From NCBI GenBank assembly GCA_004431415.1, contig QPMI01000043.1:1-64000 (forward strand): a stretch of 64,000 nucleotides of DNA, in the 5' to 3' direction. The position numbers were made by a program, and so were the translations under genes. Below the pieces are notes generated by a model. That model saw only the letters and a program-made list of their open reading frames with translations, made no database searches and had not been told where the DNA came from. Each line of letters opens with the position of its first letter. The stretch's first letter is position 1. This DNA is from Cyanophora paradoxa. Its lineage: Eukaryota > Glaucocystophyceae > Cyanophorales > Cyanophoraceae. This document shows positions 52,049 through 64,000 of this stretch, in pieces.

Positions 52049-55000
52049 ATGAGCGAAGAGCGGTCCGCGAAGAGGCCTCGTCCCGATGCCGATGCTTCGT
52101 CGGGGTCGGGGCCCCTCCCGGTGCTTATTTCCGAGTGCCTTTCCTGCAACGCCTCCCCCGCTCACTGGCGCTCCTCACACAGATGGATGTCACGGTTCTG
52201 CAACACCAGAACAAGATGCTCGCCCAGCGGCTCAGCGAATACAAGCGCGATGCCGCCGAGCTGGAGCGCAAGAATGCGAACCTCACCGCGCGGCAGCTCG
52301 CGTTCGACACGCACATGAGCGTGGTGAATCGCTATTGGCACATGGTGCACTCGTTATTTGTATCGTCGGTTGCCCTGCTGGAGCCCTGAACGGGATCGCG
52401 CAGTTGAATGAGAACCTGTCGGTCATCCTCGCGCGGATCAGCCCTACGCCGCTCCCTTCCGCCGAGCGTGCGTGAATATGCACGCATTATGCATGCATCT
52501 GCGCCCGCCCACGTTCTGTGCAGCGGAGATTAAGACAGAGGATTCGAAAACACCCATCCCTTTCATGCAGCGTCTGCTGGACCTAGACCGACCTATCGAA
52601 CAAGAGGACTTAGAACAGCGGCTACATCTCCGATGCGAGTTCACCGCCGCGACCCTGGGTCAGATCGTCGATGTGCTCGAGAGGCAAGAGAAGAAGTTCC
52701 AGGACCTCTTCGCCATGTTCAGAAACGAAACGGGTTTGCATTTTCCCTTCCTCTCTCCTTGAACGCTGCTGAGAGTCGTATCGCGCGTACAGATCCCGCG
52801 AAGAAGGGCGACTTGATCTGGCAGGCCATCCAGCACGACAACCAAGCGCTGCGCGAGGCCCACGAGCGGAACAAGGTCCGTTTTCCTTTCTTTTCCCTTG
52901 TCGAAGGGCCTGGCGTCGATCGCCCACGCGCAGGTGGTCATGGACACGCTGCAAGTCCGCCACCACAACATCATGGTTGAGATCAAGGAGCAGCAGGACA
53001 CGAACATCTTCTCCAAGCAGCGCCTCGCGGAGCTCGAAACCGATAACGAGCGCCTGCGCAACGATTTCGTCACCGTCGACCGGAGGCTCGGTCCGTGCCC
53101 CGCGCCCCGCCCTCCCCGCCGCTCCGCCGACGACCTCCGGGCGTGCAGCCAAGCTGCAGGATCAAATCGAAAAGCAAAGACAGACCATTCTCGCCGCGGA
53201 GGAAGAGAAGAGCAAGGCCGCGCAAGCGTCCTCGTCGCAGGGCCAGGCCCCCTCGGTGCGGGACTCTGCCGCGACGCCTGGGCGCGCGAACACGTGCCGG
53301 CAGCTGACGGCGAGTCGCAGCCGCCGCCGGCGTCGGGATCTGGGCAGGCGGCGAACGGCCCGACGGTGGAGAAGAGCGAGCTGGAGATCGCGGAGGCGAC
53401 GGCGAAGGCGCGGCTCGAGGAGATCGAGCGCCTGCGGGAGCAGAAGGTTGTCCTCGAGCAGGAGCTGCAGCGCCTCAAGACGCAGGCCGTCGTCGCCAGC
53501 GACGAGGCCGTCAGCAAGGCGCCCAAGTTTCTGGCCCTCTTCCAGCACTTCCAGGCGCGACCCGGCCCCGCCCGCCGCGCGCCCCGCAGCCGGCGCCGGC
53601 TTCCCGGAGCGAGCCTCGCCCGCCCGCAGATCCAGGGGACGGAGAAGGAGCAGATGCGGAGCGCGGTGAGCGCGCTCACGCGGGACCTGACGGACCTGCG
53701 CGAGTCCTCCGCCGCCGAGCTCGAGCGCCTCACCGTGCGCCCCGCGCGCCGCCTGCGCCCGCTCCTCGACGCCGCCGCCGGGGCCGATGGGGCGCACCGG
53801 GCAGGAGTCGGAGCGGGAGAAGCGGGAGCTGCTCGACGGCAAGCTGCGAGAGGCGGAGCGGGAGCTGGCGAGGCTGCGGGGCGAGCGGGAGGAGCTCAAT
53901 CTGAAGGTCCTGCAGCTGCAGAAGGGCGCGGGGCAGGGCGGCGGCATCAAGCGCGAGGACCTCGTCCTCTTGGAGCGCAACCTCCAGTCCCAGAACAGGA
54001 AGCTCATCCGGCAGGCGAGCGCTGCCGTCCTTCCCGGCCCGCCGCCCACGCCCGCTGACGCATTCTGGCCCGCAGGTGGCGGATCTGAAGCAGAAGCTGG
54101 AGGAGAAGGACGCGCAGAAGGAGGCCGAGTTCAGCGAGCGCCTCGGGGCGAGGGTGCGCGCCTCTTGCCGCCGCTCCGCGCCTGTCCGTCGAGGAGGGCG
54201 CGGCGCCGAGCCCAGCCGTCCGCAGAGCGTCGAGGTGAAGGAGCTGCAGGAGAAGCTGGCGCGGGCGCAGGAGCGCGTGAAGCAGCTCGAGACCGGGAGC
54301 AGCAGTGCGCGCATCCGGCCGGCTCGCGCCTCGGGCACGGGGCGCGCCCGCTGATCGGCCGGGGCCGGCAGGCGGCGCGGGGGCGCAGGCGTCGCCGCGG
54401 GGCGAGGAGGGCCCGAAGACGGCGGAGGAGCTGCAGACGGCGCTGCGGAAGCGGGAGGTGCAGCTGGCCAAGGCGGAGAAGGGCCTGGGGGAGGTGCGGG
54501 CGCAGCTGGAGGCGGCCAAGGCGGAGCAGGAGGCCGTGCTCGCAGAGCTCGAGGCCGTCTCCAAGGAGTTCGAGCTGCTGCAGGACCAGAACCTGCGCCT
54601 CGCCAAGGAGCTGACGGAGAAGGACGACGCCAACACGCAGCTCATCGCGGAGCGGATCAAGGCGAACCAGCAGCAGGCGGCCGTCGCGGCGGAGCGGGAC
54701 GCGCTCGCGCGCAAGGTGGCCGCGCTGGAGGAGGCGCACACGGCGCAGGGGGAGCAGCTGGCGAAGGTGGAGGCGCGCGTGGGGACGATCGCGGAGCACG
54801 CGGCGCGGGCGGGCGAGGAGGCGCGCACGAGCGTCGCCCTCGTCGAGGCCCTCAAGCGCGCCGGCCGCGACGCCCAGAAGGAGGCCGCCGACGCCAAGGC
54901 CCGCCCCTCCGCCCCCGCGCACCTCGTCCCGCCCTGCCCGCCGGCTGACGGCGGGCCGGGGCAGACGGAGGCGGAGGGGGCGCGGCAGCAGCTGGCGGAC

Positions 55001-55425
55001 GTGCAGCGGCGGCTGGACGAGAAGATCGCGGAGCTGGAGGTGGTGGACCACCAGCGCAAGCGCGCCAGCGAGGAGCTCGCCGCCTCCAAGCGCCGCCTCG
55101 AGAAGGAGCTCGAGCGCCGCAAGGAGCGCGAGCGCGGCGGCGGGCGCGACGGCGAGCTCGAGGAGCTCATGCAGGAGGAGCTCCGCGTCACCAAGGAGAA
55201 GCTCAAGTGCTCGGTGTGCCACCTGCGCCCCAAGGAGGTCATCATCGCCCGCTGCTTCCACATGTTCTGCCAGCACTGCATCCAGAAGGCGCGCCCCGCC
55301 CCTCCACCCCCTCGCCCTGCTCCCCCTGACGCCCCCCGCAGTCGCTGCAGGTGCGCAACCGGAAGTGCCCGGCCTGCGGCGAGAAGTACGGCGGCGAGTC
55401 CGACATCCACAACATCTACCTGTAG
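52049..55425 (+). CDS. BRE1: BRE1-type E3 ubiquitin ligase for histone H2B (RNF20/40 homologue)
   Basis: The N-terminus MSEERSAKRPRPDADASSG is followed, after an intron, by a coiled coil starting VTVLQHQNKMLAQRLSEYKR and reaching THMSVVNRYWHM, the conserved BRE1 segment. Long coiled-coil exons follow (KGDLIWQAIQHDNQALREAH; VVMDTLQVRHHNIMVEIKEQ). The C-terminal RING is KLKCSVCHLRPKEVIIARCF and HMFCQHCIQK, then after a GC-AG intron VRNRKCPACGEKYGGESDIH, ending NIYL. The near-terminal RING and the final I-Y-hydrophobic residue are family hallmarks. BRE1 with Rad6 mono-ubiquitinates H2B during transcription elongation in the nucleus. Exon 1 is 52049-52120 and exon 2 starts at 52183. The 5' introns (about 52390-52960) are unusually T/AT-rich compared with the C/G-rich introns elsewhere. 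Middle exon edges are approximate. Confidence 0.9.
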
Positions 55426-55685
55426 CCCCCCGCGTCGCGCCCCCTCCCGCCCCGCGGCCTCCTCGCCCCCTTGCCCCCCTTGCCTCTCCCACAGCCCCGC
55501 CGACGTCGACGCGCCCTTAGTTCTCGCCCCCGGCCCCCGCCAACCCCACGTGCCTGCCACCCCGCCTCCCGCGCCGCACCCTTGTCCCCTCCCCCCCGCC
55601 CCGCGCGCTGCGGCCCCGCGCCAATTTTGGTCAGCAATGCGAAGTATTCTTGATCCGAGAGGGGGAGGGGCGTCGGGGCGGGGGG
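55426..55685. other. Convergent spacer between BRE1 (+) and the large coiled-coil gene (-)
   Basis: About 260 bp, C-rich, holding both 3' ends. No gene seen. Confidence 0.4.
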
Positions 55686-58600
55686 CTAGAAGTCGGAGGA
55701 GGCGACGGCGGAGAAGAGGCCGGCGACGCGGGCGCAGAGGAGCTCGGCCTCGACGACGCTCGCCGGCGGCTTCCCCGCCACGTCCTTCTCCGCCCGCTCG
55801 AAGCGCCGCCGCAGCCGCGAGGCCGCCGACGCCGCCGCCGCCTGCCGGTCCACGTGCGCCGGCAGCGGCCCCGCCCCGCGCCGCCGGCGCCGGCCGCCTC
55901 CTCGAGGACGGCGGCGCCCGACTCGAGGCGGAGGCGCGGGCCTCGACGAGGCCCTCGGCGAGGGCGAGGCGGCGCGCGAGGAGCCGCCGCACCGCCTCGC
56001 CCCAGTCCCGCTCCGACGAGACGAAGGCCCCGTCCGCTCGCACGCCGCCACGAACGCCGCCCGCCCGATCCGCTCCCCCTCCCCCGCCGCCTCCGGCGAC
56101 GCGTTCAGAGTGCTCGCCCGCCGCGCCTCGGCCATCAGGCGCGCCCCTCCGCCAGGATCGCCTCCGGCGGCACGGCCGGCGCGGCGGGGCGGCCCGCGAC
56201 GGCCCCGCCCCGCCGCGTGCGTGGCGGCCGAGCGGGCGGAGGGCGCCGGGGAGGGGACCGCCGAGCCGGCCCGCCCAGCCCGGGGCCGCTCCGCCCGGGG
56301 CGAAGACGAAGGCGCCGCCGCCGCCGCCGGCCGCCCCGGCGCCGAGGTCGGCGGGGCGCCCCGCGGGGGCGGGCGCGAGGAGGCGGGCCCGCGGCGGCGG
56401 AGGCGGCGGCGGAGGCGGCGAGGGTGAAGGCGCCGGCGCACGCCTCGAGGTCCTCCCGCGTCGCCCGCCCTGCGCGCCGCGTCGGGGGCCGGGGGAGGCG
56501 GGGCGGGCGTCCAGTCAGGCGGGCAATCCAGCGCGCAGAGAAGAAAGCGAGGGGGCGGAGGGGAGGGGTGGGCGGGGCGGACCGTCGCCGTCGAGGTCGG
56601 CGGCGTCGAAGAGGGCGGCGAGGGCGCGGCGGCGGCGGGCGCGCTCCTCGGGCGCCGCCGCCGCCACCGCCTCCAGCACGTCGTCCGCCAGCAGCCGCCT
56701 GCGCCCCGCCCCGCCTCAGCGGCGCGCCCGGGCACGCGGCCGGCCCGGCGCACGGGGCGCTGGTGCGCGGGTCGGCGAGGGCGCGCGGGAGGAGGCCGGC
56801 GAGAGCGCGGGCGGCGGCGTCGGGCCGGCGAGGGCCCCCAGGCGCATCTGGAGCACCGCCTCCGCCCGCGGGATCGACACGTAGCTGCGCGCGGCGGCGG
56901 CGGCGGCGGCGGCGTCGGCGTCGGGGGAGGGCGGGGGAGCTCACAGCGCGCCCATGGCGGGCGGGCGGGGGCGGACCTGTTGCCGTCGGGGTCGTCGGGG
57001 AGGAGGGGCCCGACGGGGCAGGCCTGGAGGGCGGCGAGGGCGCCGAGGTACGCGTCGAGGGCCTCCGGCGGCGCCGCGGGGGCCGCCGTTTGGCCCTCCC
57101 CGCGATCCCAGGAAGCGCGCGAAGGCGGCGAGGCGGGCGGAGCTGAGGCGCGCGGCGCGCGGGCCCCCGCCGGGCGCCCCGGGGTCCATCCAGTGCCGCA
57201 CGCTCCGTACCAGCGAGGCGAGCTTCTGCGAGGCGGGCGGGCGGGGGCGTGAGAGGGCTCGGGGGCGGGGGCGGGGCGGGGGTCGGGGGCGGGCGCGCGG
57301 CCTGGGCGGCGTCGGGGACGCCGAACTTGGTGAGGAAGTACTCCCAGACGAAGGTCCAGAGGTCGGCGCGGGGCGCCCCGTCGGCATCGTCGAGGGCGTC
57401 GGCGGCAACCTTCTCGTGCAGCAGCGCCGTCACCGCCCGCACCGCCGCCCGCTTCGGCATCAGCCGCCCCTGCTCCCCGAGGCCGCGCCCAGGCCGCCCG
57501 GGGGGGCCCGCCGCCGGCCCCCCGCGGGGCGCCGGCAGGGGCTCGGGGAAGGCGTCGGGCTCGCCGCTCGAGGCCACCGACTGCGCGCTCCGCGGCCGCG
57601 ACGGCGCCGCCGACGCCGGCCGCGAGAGCCCCGCCGACGTCGGCCGCGATCCGGGCCCCGCCGGCGCCTGTTGCGCCGAGGACGGCCGCGACCCGGCGGC
57701 CGGCTGCGGGCCCCGCGGGGCGGTGGCAGTGGCGGTGGCGGTGGGGGCGGGGCGGGGGCGGCGGGAGGGGTCTGCGGGCGGCCGAAGGAAGAAGGGACGG
57801 GGTCCGGTGAGGGGAGGGGGCGGTGGAGGGTACGCCTCGGGCGGGGCGGCCGCGGCGTACATGCCGGCGACGCCGGCGGGGGCGGCGGGGCGAAGTCGGA
57901 GTGGGGCGAGAGGAGCGCCGCGGGGCTGCGGCCGCCGGACGCCGAGCCCGAGCCCGGCCAGCTAGACGCCGAGCCCGAGCCCGGCCGGCCGGATGCAGAG
58001 CCCGAGCCCGGACGGCTGGGGCCGAAGGCCGGGCCCAGCGCGGGGGAAGGAGAGGCCGGGGAAGATGGGGACGCAGGGCGGGCCTCGCGGGGCGAGGCGG
58101 GGCCCGGGGCCGGGGCGCGGGGCGAGGCGGAGGCCGAGGCGGGGCCCAAGGCGGACTCGGGGGCGGAGGCGGAGGCGGGACGGGGAGGCGCCCCGCGGCG
58201 GGCGGGGCGGGTGGCGCCGCCGGGGTCTCCTCCCAGAGCTCGTACCCCGCGGCGGCCGGCGGCGGCGCGAGCGGAGCCGGAGCGAGCGGGGCGGTAGAGG
58301 CTGGGGCGGAGGCGGCGGGTGCGGGCGGGGGCGACAGGGAGGAGCGGCGCTGCATGGCGGGGGCGGAGGCGGGTGCGGGGGCGTGGGGCGGGGGCGCCTC
58401 GCCGCCGGACGCGGCTGCCTCCTCGCCGGAGGCCTCCTCGAGGGCCTCGGCGAGGAAGCCGGCGGAGGAGGGCGGCGGGGGCAGCGCCGCGGAGCTCGGG
58501 CGCCGCGGGCCCGTTCCGGCGAGCAGCTGCGCGAGGTCGGGCGGCGCGCTCGCCAGCGCCCGCACGGACGAGCGGCGGCGCCCCGGGGGGCCGCCGAGCG

Positions 58601-61600
58601 GGGGCGCGCCGGCGGCGGAGGAGCGGCGGCGGGCGGCGATGCCGAGGCCGAGGGCGGGGCGGGGGCGGCGGGGAGCGGGGCCCAGGGGTCGCCGGCGAGG
58701 TGCGCCTCGAGGGCGGCCTCGGCGCGCGCCATCTCCGCCTCCGCCGCGTGCTCCTCCCCCTGCGCCTCCCGCAGCTCCCGCTGCAGCCGCGCCTCCTGCT
58801 CCCGCCACTTCTTCTCCGCCTCCGCCGCCCGCCGCCGCTTCTCCTCCGCCGCCTTCTTCAGGTAGTTGAGCTGGGCCTGCAGGGAGCGCCCGGCGGCCTC
58901 GCGCTCGCCCTTGCGGCGCGCGCGCTCGCCCTCCTCGCGCTCGTACTTGTCCATCTCGGCGTTGAGGCGCTGGAGCGCCAGCGAGGCCTCCGTCTCCACC
59001 GCGCGGTCCCGCGGCGCCCCCGTCTCCGTCTGCGTTCCCGCGCCCGCGTGATCGCCTCCCGCGCCGCCCCGCCGCCCGCCCCGCCCCCGCCCCCGCCGCG
59101 CCCCCGCCCCCTCGCCCTCCCGGCCACGCGGCGCGCCGCCGTGCGCCGGGGGCGGGCGGCGCGGGCGCGCTCGGCCTCCTCGGGGGCTCCTCGCCGGGGA
59201 GGGGCGGCGGGGGCCCGAAGGTGACGGTGCGGCCCTCGGCAGCGGCGGCGGCCTCGTCGGCCCCGCGGCGGCGGCGGCGGCGAGGGCGTGGGCCTCGGCG
59301 AGGGAGCCGCCGCCGAGGGCGCACTGGACGTCCTTGTCGAGGCGGCGCGCCGGCAGCAGCCGCACCTTCGCCTCCTGCAGCGACAGGCTCGCGTCCCGGT
59401 ACGCGTCCGCCATCTCCGACGCGCTCCTGCCCGCCCCGCGCGTGAGGGGAGGCGCCGCGCACGGCGTCGCGCAGCCTCGCGGGGCGCAGCGCGGGGCGGA
59501 CCGGGTGGCGGTCTGGAGGCCCCGCGCGAGCTCCCCCTCGATGTCCGCCATCTCGAGCTCCAGCTCTGCCGCCCCCGCCGCCGGGTCAGGCCGGAGGCGC
59601 CCCGTCGGGGAGGGAAGTGCGCCGCGGGGCGGGGCGGGGCGGGGCGGGGCGGACCGACGCCACGGGAGTCGGCGAAGATGCGGCGGTAGGCCTGCTCGAG
59701 GGCGTCGGCGCGGCGCACGCGCTCCCCGAACTCCTCCTCCACGCTCCGCCGCAGCGCCCGCGAGAGCTCCTGCAACGAGGCCGCCCCGTCAGCGGCGCGC
59801 GGGGCGCAGCGGAGGGCCCCCCTGAGGGAGGCCTGCCTCTGGCGCCAGGTACGCGATCTCGGGCATGGGCGGCGGCTGGTGGGACTGCCTGCGGCCGCCG
59901 GGCCCCGGGCGCCGCCGCCGCCTCCCGCGGCGGGGGCGGCGGAGGCGGCGAGGGAGGCGCGGTGGGCGGCGGCGGCGAGCTCCTCGGCGTGCTTCACGCG
60001 GAGGCCCTCCGAGAAGGCCTCCTCCGCCCCCGTCGCCGTCGGCAGGCTCGCCGTGAACACCGGCCCGGCCCCCGCGCCGCCCCGCCCTTGGCCCGCCCGG
60101 CGGCCTGCACGTGCACGTGGCGGCCCTCCCCGCCCCGCCCCCGCCTGCGCCGACGTCAGAAAGAGTCGGCCGGCGGGAGGGGAGCGGGCGGGCGCGCGTG
60201 GATCTCGGCCCAGGGGTCCTCGTTGGCGACGGCGGCGACGGCGGCGGCGGAGCGGGCCGAGTCGGCGGGGCCCGTGCGCCCGCTTCCGCTCCCGCTCGTC
60301 ATCGACTCCGCCCGCACGCTCCCCGACTCCGTCGTTCCCTCCGACGCCGCCGCCGCGCCCCCCGCGCCCTCCGCCCCGCCCCGCCCCGCCCAGGCCTCGA
60401 GGGCGGCACGGCCGGCCCGCCTCCGCCCTCGCCCCCTCGGCCCGCCGGCCCGCCGGAGGGCCCCCGCGGCGCTCCCGAGGAACGCCTCCGTCAGCCGCGT
60501 GTTCTTCGCCTGCAAAAGCGCGTTCTGCTCCCCGACTGCCCCCGCCGAGAGCCCGTCGGCGAGGCGAAGGCGGGGGCGCGGGGCGCGGGGGGGCGCACGG
60601 CGCTTGAGCTCGGCGGCGGAGATGTCGGAGGCGAGGCGGTGCAGCTCCGCCATGCGCTCGAGCAGCGCCGCGTAGCTCCGCCACAACCGCCCCAGCAGCC
60701 GCGCCCGCGCTCGGGGCGGCCCCCCGGCGGCGGCCCCCGCGGCGGGGTCCGAGGCGAGCAGCTGGGCGCAGAGCTGGTGGGAGGCGACGTGGAGCAGGCG
60801 GCCGGCCGCGACGGCCGCCTCCGCGGGGTCCGCCCCCTTCTGCACCGCCCCGCCGTACTCCGAGACGAGCGACTGCAGGGCGCCCGAGAGCCAGCGGTCT
60901 GCCGCGGGGCCCGCGAGCTGAGTCGAGGGGGCGAGCGGGGCCGGGGCGGGGGCGCGGTACCGGTCTCGGCGGGGTCCTGGGAGAGGGCGGGGGAGAGGAC
61001 GGAGGAGAGGTAGCCCGGGGCGAGGTCGGCGGGGAGCACGCCGGGCTCCTCCACCTCCATCGCCGCCAGGTCCAGCACGTACCCCAGGCTATGGTACCTG
61101 GGAGGGGGGGGATGAACGACTGGGGGGTGCGGAGACGGGGAGGGCGGAGGGGCGCACTCGGCGCCGGAGGCGGCGTGGCGTTCGATGGCGGCGGCGAGCT
61201 CGGGCCGCTCGGGGGCCGCCAGGCGGGAGGCCGAGGCCGACGAGGCGAGCCGCACGGCGCTCCCGCGAAGTGCTGCGGCGAGGCCGGCGCCCCCGCGGCC
61301 CCGCGCCGCGGCTGCTGCTGCTGCGGGCCGGCCGAGGCGGGGCGCCCCCCTGGGCGCGCGCCGGCGGCGCCGAGCGGACGCGGGTCATGCCGCGGGGGCC
61401 GGCCGCGATCCGGGCAGCCGCCTCCAGAAGCTTTCCGCCGGCGAAGGCGTGCACGGGGCTCGCGGGCCGCGCCGCGGGGGCGGCCTTCTTGGGCGGGGCG
61501 GTGGTGGGGCGGGAGGGCGGGGCCGAGGGCGGAGAGGAGGGCGAGGGCGCCTCCCCCCCGTGCGCTTCGAAAGAGTCGATGTCGCCCTGCTCCTCGAGCA

Positions 61601-62012
61601 GCGAGCCGCCCAGCACGTCGGCCACCGAGAGGCGCCGCCCGCGCCGCTCAGCCAGGCTCGGAACGCTCACGCTCCCGTGCATGCCGGCGGGGAGGGACGA
61701 AGCCGACACGGAGCCATAGCTCATCCGGCTCATCGCCGAGAGGGGCCGCGTCTGCCCCGGAGCCGCCGAGCGCGGGCGCATAAGGTGCGCCGCCGAGGCG
61801 CCCGACGCCGAGGACATGGGCGAGGGCGGGTCGCCGCCCACGAAGTTGTGGAGCAGGGCCTTCTCGAGCTCCCTTCGCCGGTCCCGCGCGTGCAGGATCT
61901 GCAGGCGCGCCATGTCGTGCACGTCCTCGCTGTCCGTCTCCCACCGCGAGTAGAAGAGGGCGAGCGGACCGCTGCCCTCGGGCGGTCGAGCGGGAGCTCC
62001 TTTCGCCGCCAT
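55686..62012 (-). CDS. Large Ala/Pro/Ser-rich coiled-coil protein with an EF-hand-like loop, unknown function
   Basis: The start at 62012 gives FYSRWETDSEDVHDMARLQI and LHARDRRRELEKALLHNFVG, then a Ser/Ala/Pro-rich low-complexity stretch. Ordered islands follow between disordered ones: YHSLGYVLDLAAMEVEEPGV, AGRLLHVASHQLCAQLLASD, VEEEFGERVRRADALEQAYR, MADAYRDASLSLQEAKVRLL, a coiled coil around 58720-58990 (RLNAEMDKYEREEGERARRK) and GAPRADLWTFVWEYFLTKFG. An acidic loop DLDGDG (about 56582-56600) follows LAALFDAA and looks like an EF-hand calcium site. The end is VEAELLCARVAGLFSAVASS then DF-stop (55686-55688). Many introns with C-rich interiors interrupt the frame, so the exon set is approximate. 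I do not recognise the family. Long disordered regions with calcium-binding and coiled-coil parts occur in flagellar proteins, which is suggestive only. Confidence 0.6.
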
Positions 62013-62460
62013 CGCTTCCGCGGCAGGCGTGCTGCCTCAAAGCGCCCAGCCTGCAGCTCAGGTGCTCCTCGGAACGTCGTAATCGCTACAGACCAGACGG
62101 AGCCGTCTCCATGCTTGCGGTGCAGCACCCCATTTTGTGCATAAAGCGGACAGGACTCTTCTGCAGACTGCAGGAACTCTGCAGCGGGTGGGCCGCCGCC
62201 AGCTGACGACGGTCTGTTATAGGGTTTCGCGCTGGGCGCGCTGCAAACGCTTCCAATCGCTCAGGGTTGTTAGCTAGAGCGGCTCCCGGCGCTGGACGCG
62301 CTGCCCGCTGGCTCCAGCGGTCTGGCACTGGCTGCGACTGGCTGTCACTGGCAGCGAGCAGGGATACCGCAAAGCTGAGAGGCAGTGCTTGAGCTAGTGT
62401 CAACGTTTACTCCGGAGAGAACTTCGTACACCGCGAGCTGAGGCCTAGGCACGCGAGCGC
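62013..62460. promoter_or_regulatory. Divergent promoter region of the large coiled-coil gene (-) and P450 (+)
   Basis: About 450 bp between start codons. Contains repeated CACTGGCTG/CACTGGCAG-like units around 62326-62352. No TATA box seen. Confidence 0.35.
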
Positions 62461-64000
62461 ATGCACCAGCATCGAGCGCTGGTGCTCGCCGCGGGTGCGG
62501 CGGCGGCCGCGGTCTGGGCGTGGTGGCGGTCGAGAATTTCATCGCTGGAAGCGAGCACAGGCGCGCCAGTGATCCGGGTCGGCTGGCCGATCATCGGGAC
62601 GGCAAGAGGTGCGCATGCGCCGCCGAGTCGGCGCGGCGCCGCCCGGACCACCTGTCCCCCGCCGACGGCTGCTGCGCAGCGTTCCGGAAGGATCCTCTCA
62701 AGCTCCTGCGCGAGGCTCGCGAAGCTTACCCCGACGCCGGCGGCGTGAGCCTCGACCTGCGTCAGCGCGGCCCCCTCCGACTCCGCCTGGCCCGCGGCTG
62801 ACGCTTCCGTGCGCAGTGGCGATGCAGCTGACGGTCGTGTGGGGCGAGGAGGAGGTCGTCGCGTACCACAAGAGCCCGCGGCCCGTGCTGTCGACGCGGC
62901 CCTTCATCGACCGCAACTGGGAGCCAGTCTTCGGGCCGCGCTCGGAGGCGGCGCGGGCGCACCAGTACGGGGCCAGCGGGCACGAGTCGGAGGACTTCAA
63001 GTACATCTCGCGGGCCGTCTCGCGGCCGCAGCTGGAGGCGTTCCTCCCTGTCGAGCTCCGCGTCGCCGCCGAGGAGGTGGCGCGCTGGGCGGCGGCGCCC
63101 TGCTTCGAGGCGTACGAGGCGGCCTCGCGGCTCGTCATGCGCGCCAACGTCCTCTTTTTCCTTGGGCCCGCCTTCGAGCCGCACGTCGACCGCATCGCCG
63201 AGACCTTCCTCCGCCTCGAGCAGACGGCGCGCCCGCCCGGGAGGAGGGCGCCCCAGCCCGCCGCTGACGCCCGGGGCCCCGCAGGCTGTGTCGCCTCAGA
63301 TGTGGGTGGGCGGCCTTGCGCGGCGGCGGGCCGCGCGGCTGCAGCGGCGCCTGGCGACGATCTTCACGGGCGTCTGGCGCTCCGCCGGCATCCGCCCCGC
63401 CCAGGAGGGGGTGCCCGCCGCCCCCGCCCCCCGCCGCCCCGCCCGCATTGACGCGCGAGCGCAGCTGGGGGGCTTCCTGGCCCACTTCCCCGACTTCTAC
63501 GAGGAGAAGGACTTCGTGCACATCCTTATCGGTCCGCACGAGCCGGCCCGTGCCGGCGGCGCCGCTCGCCGGGGCGCGGCCGGCGCCGCTCGAGGCGGGG
63601 GCGGGCAGGGATGCTCTTCGGGGCGCACACGACGACGGCGGGGACGCTCTCCTGGCTCCTCGCCTCCCTCGCCCAGCACCCCGAGCGCGCCGCGCGCCTC
63701 GCCGCCGAGCAGGCCGCCATCGTCGCCGCCCGCGGGCCCGCCCTCGACCTCGCCGCCCTCGACGAGGCGCCGCTCCTGGGCCGCCACTTCAAGGAGGTCG
63801 TCCGCCTGCACACCGTGCCCCTCACCGTCCGCGTCGCCGCCCAGCCCTGCACCGTCCCGCCCCGCGCCCCTCCGCCCCGCGCGCAGGCCCTGCCGGGCTG
63901 ACGGCCTCGCAGCTGGGGCGGTACCGGATCCCGGCGGGGCGGCACGTCGCGTCGAGCCCGCTGATCTCCAACTCGGACCCGGCGACCTTCGAGGACCCGC
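62461..64000 (+). CDS. Cytochrome P450 (partial, runs off the right edge)
   Basis: The start ATG at 62461 gives a membrane anchor (ALVLAAGAAAAAVWAWW), then IRVGWPIIGTAR and FRKDPLKLLREAREAYPDAG. Later exons give VVWGEEEVVAYHKSPRPVLS and RAVSRPQLEAFLPVELRVAA. The I-helix oxygen-activation motif is MLFGAHTTTAGTLSWLLASL (about 63611-63670), and ExxR lies within HFKEVVRLHTVPLTVR. The last visible exon reads GRYRIPAGRHVASSPLISNS. The heme-binding Cys would be beyond the window. A His before the Thr run in the I-helix (G-A-H-T) is typical of CYP51 sterol 14-alpha-demethylases. A sterol-related role is possible, but the N-terminal half is not clearly CYP51, so the subfamily is left open. Introns have GT or GC donors and a CTGAC motif near the 3' end. 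Confidence 0.85.

Noticed and set aside
1-64000. CRISPR array, prokaryotic operons or rRNA genes
   Set aside because: No regularly spaced repeats, no Shine-Dalgarno-led gene strings and no rRNA-like sequence were seen; the gene structure is eukaryotic throughout.

Overview
This is nuclear DNA from a GC-rich (my estimate is about 70%), intron-dense, flagellated eukaryote, most likely a unicellular alga. A haptophyte is my best guess, held with low confidence. The evidence is: genes split by many short introns (about 50-110 nt) that end in a CTGAC-like branch motif followed by AG; a high share of GC-AG introns next to GT-AG; an axonemal dynein heavy chain; a cyanobacterial/plastid-type threonyl-tRNA synthetase; and no prokaryotic gene organisation. 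One intron has every hallmark of a U12-type AT-AC intron. Exon edges below were placed by eye from splice signals, reading frame and family conservation. Large genes should be read as approximate models.

Layout. 1-508 (-) is the 5' part of sulfite oxidase. 911-2415 (+) is a RING-finger protein with membrane segments, converging on 2524-5205 (-), a PRC1/Ase1/MAP65 microtubule bundler. 5.7-8.6 kb is a degraded, repeat-bearing stretch. It holds a truncated ABC half-transporter, a pair of about 190-bp direct repeats, and a PD-(D/E)XK-like nuclease gene broken by a 541-bp hAT-type MITE with perfect 8-bp target duplications. Then come RACK1 (8828-10284, +), a minimal ClpS (11034-11494, -), ribosomal protein bL9 (11996-12736, +), a large organelle-type MutS (13011-19128, -), threonyl-tRNA synthetase (19360-22319, +), NOP16 (22640-23785, +) and oligopeptidase B (23877-26833, -).

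27.2-45.0 kb (+) is one axonemal inner-arm-type dynein heavy chain. A 3.76-kb tandem duplication inside it is very probably an assembly artefact. After a 1.2-kb repeat-bearing spacer come a long coiled-coil protein with a C-terminal CxxC/HxxxC zinc finger (46227-50129, -), a small cold-shock-domain protein (51254-51848, -), BRE1, the histone H2B ubiquitin ligase (52049-55425, +), a large proline/alanine-rich coiled-coil protein with an EF-hand-like loop (55686-62012, -), and the 5' part of a cytochrome P450 (62461-end, +).

The genes do not form a pathway. They are ordinary single-gene neighbours, often divergent with 200-500 bp between starts. The main novelty candidate is the MutS protein. 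Its C-terminus, after an acidic linker, reads as a restriction-endonuclease-like (Mrr/RRG7-type, PD-(D/E)XK fold) domain, an arrangement I do not recognise from described MutS families. Several one-base homopolymer differences (dynein copies, coiled-coil gene) show that the assembly still contains indel errors.
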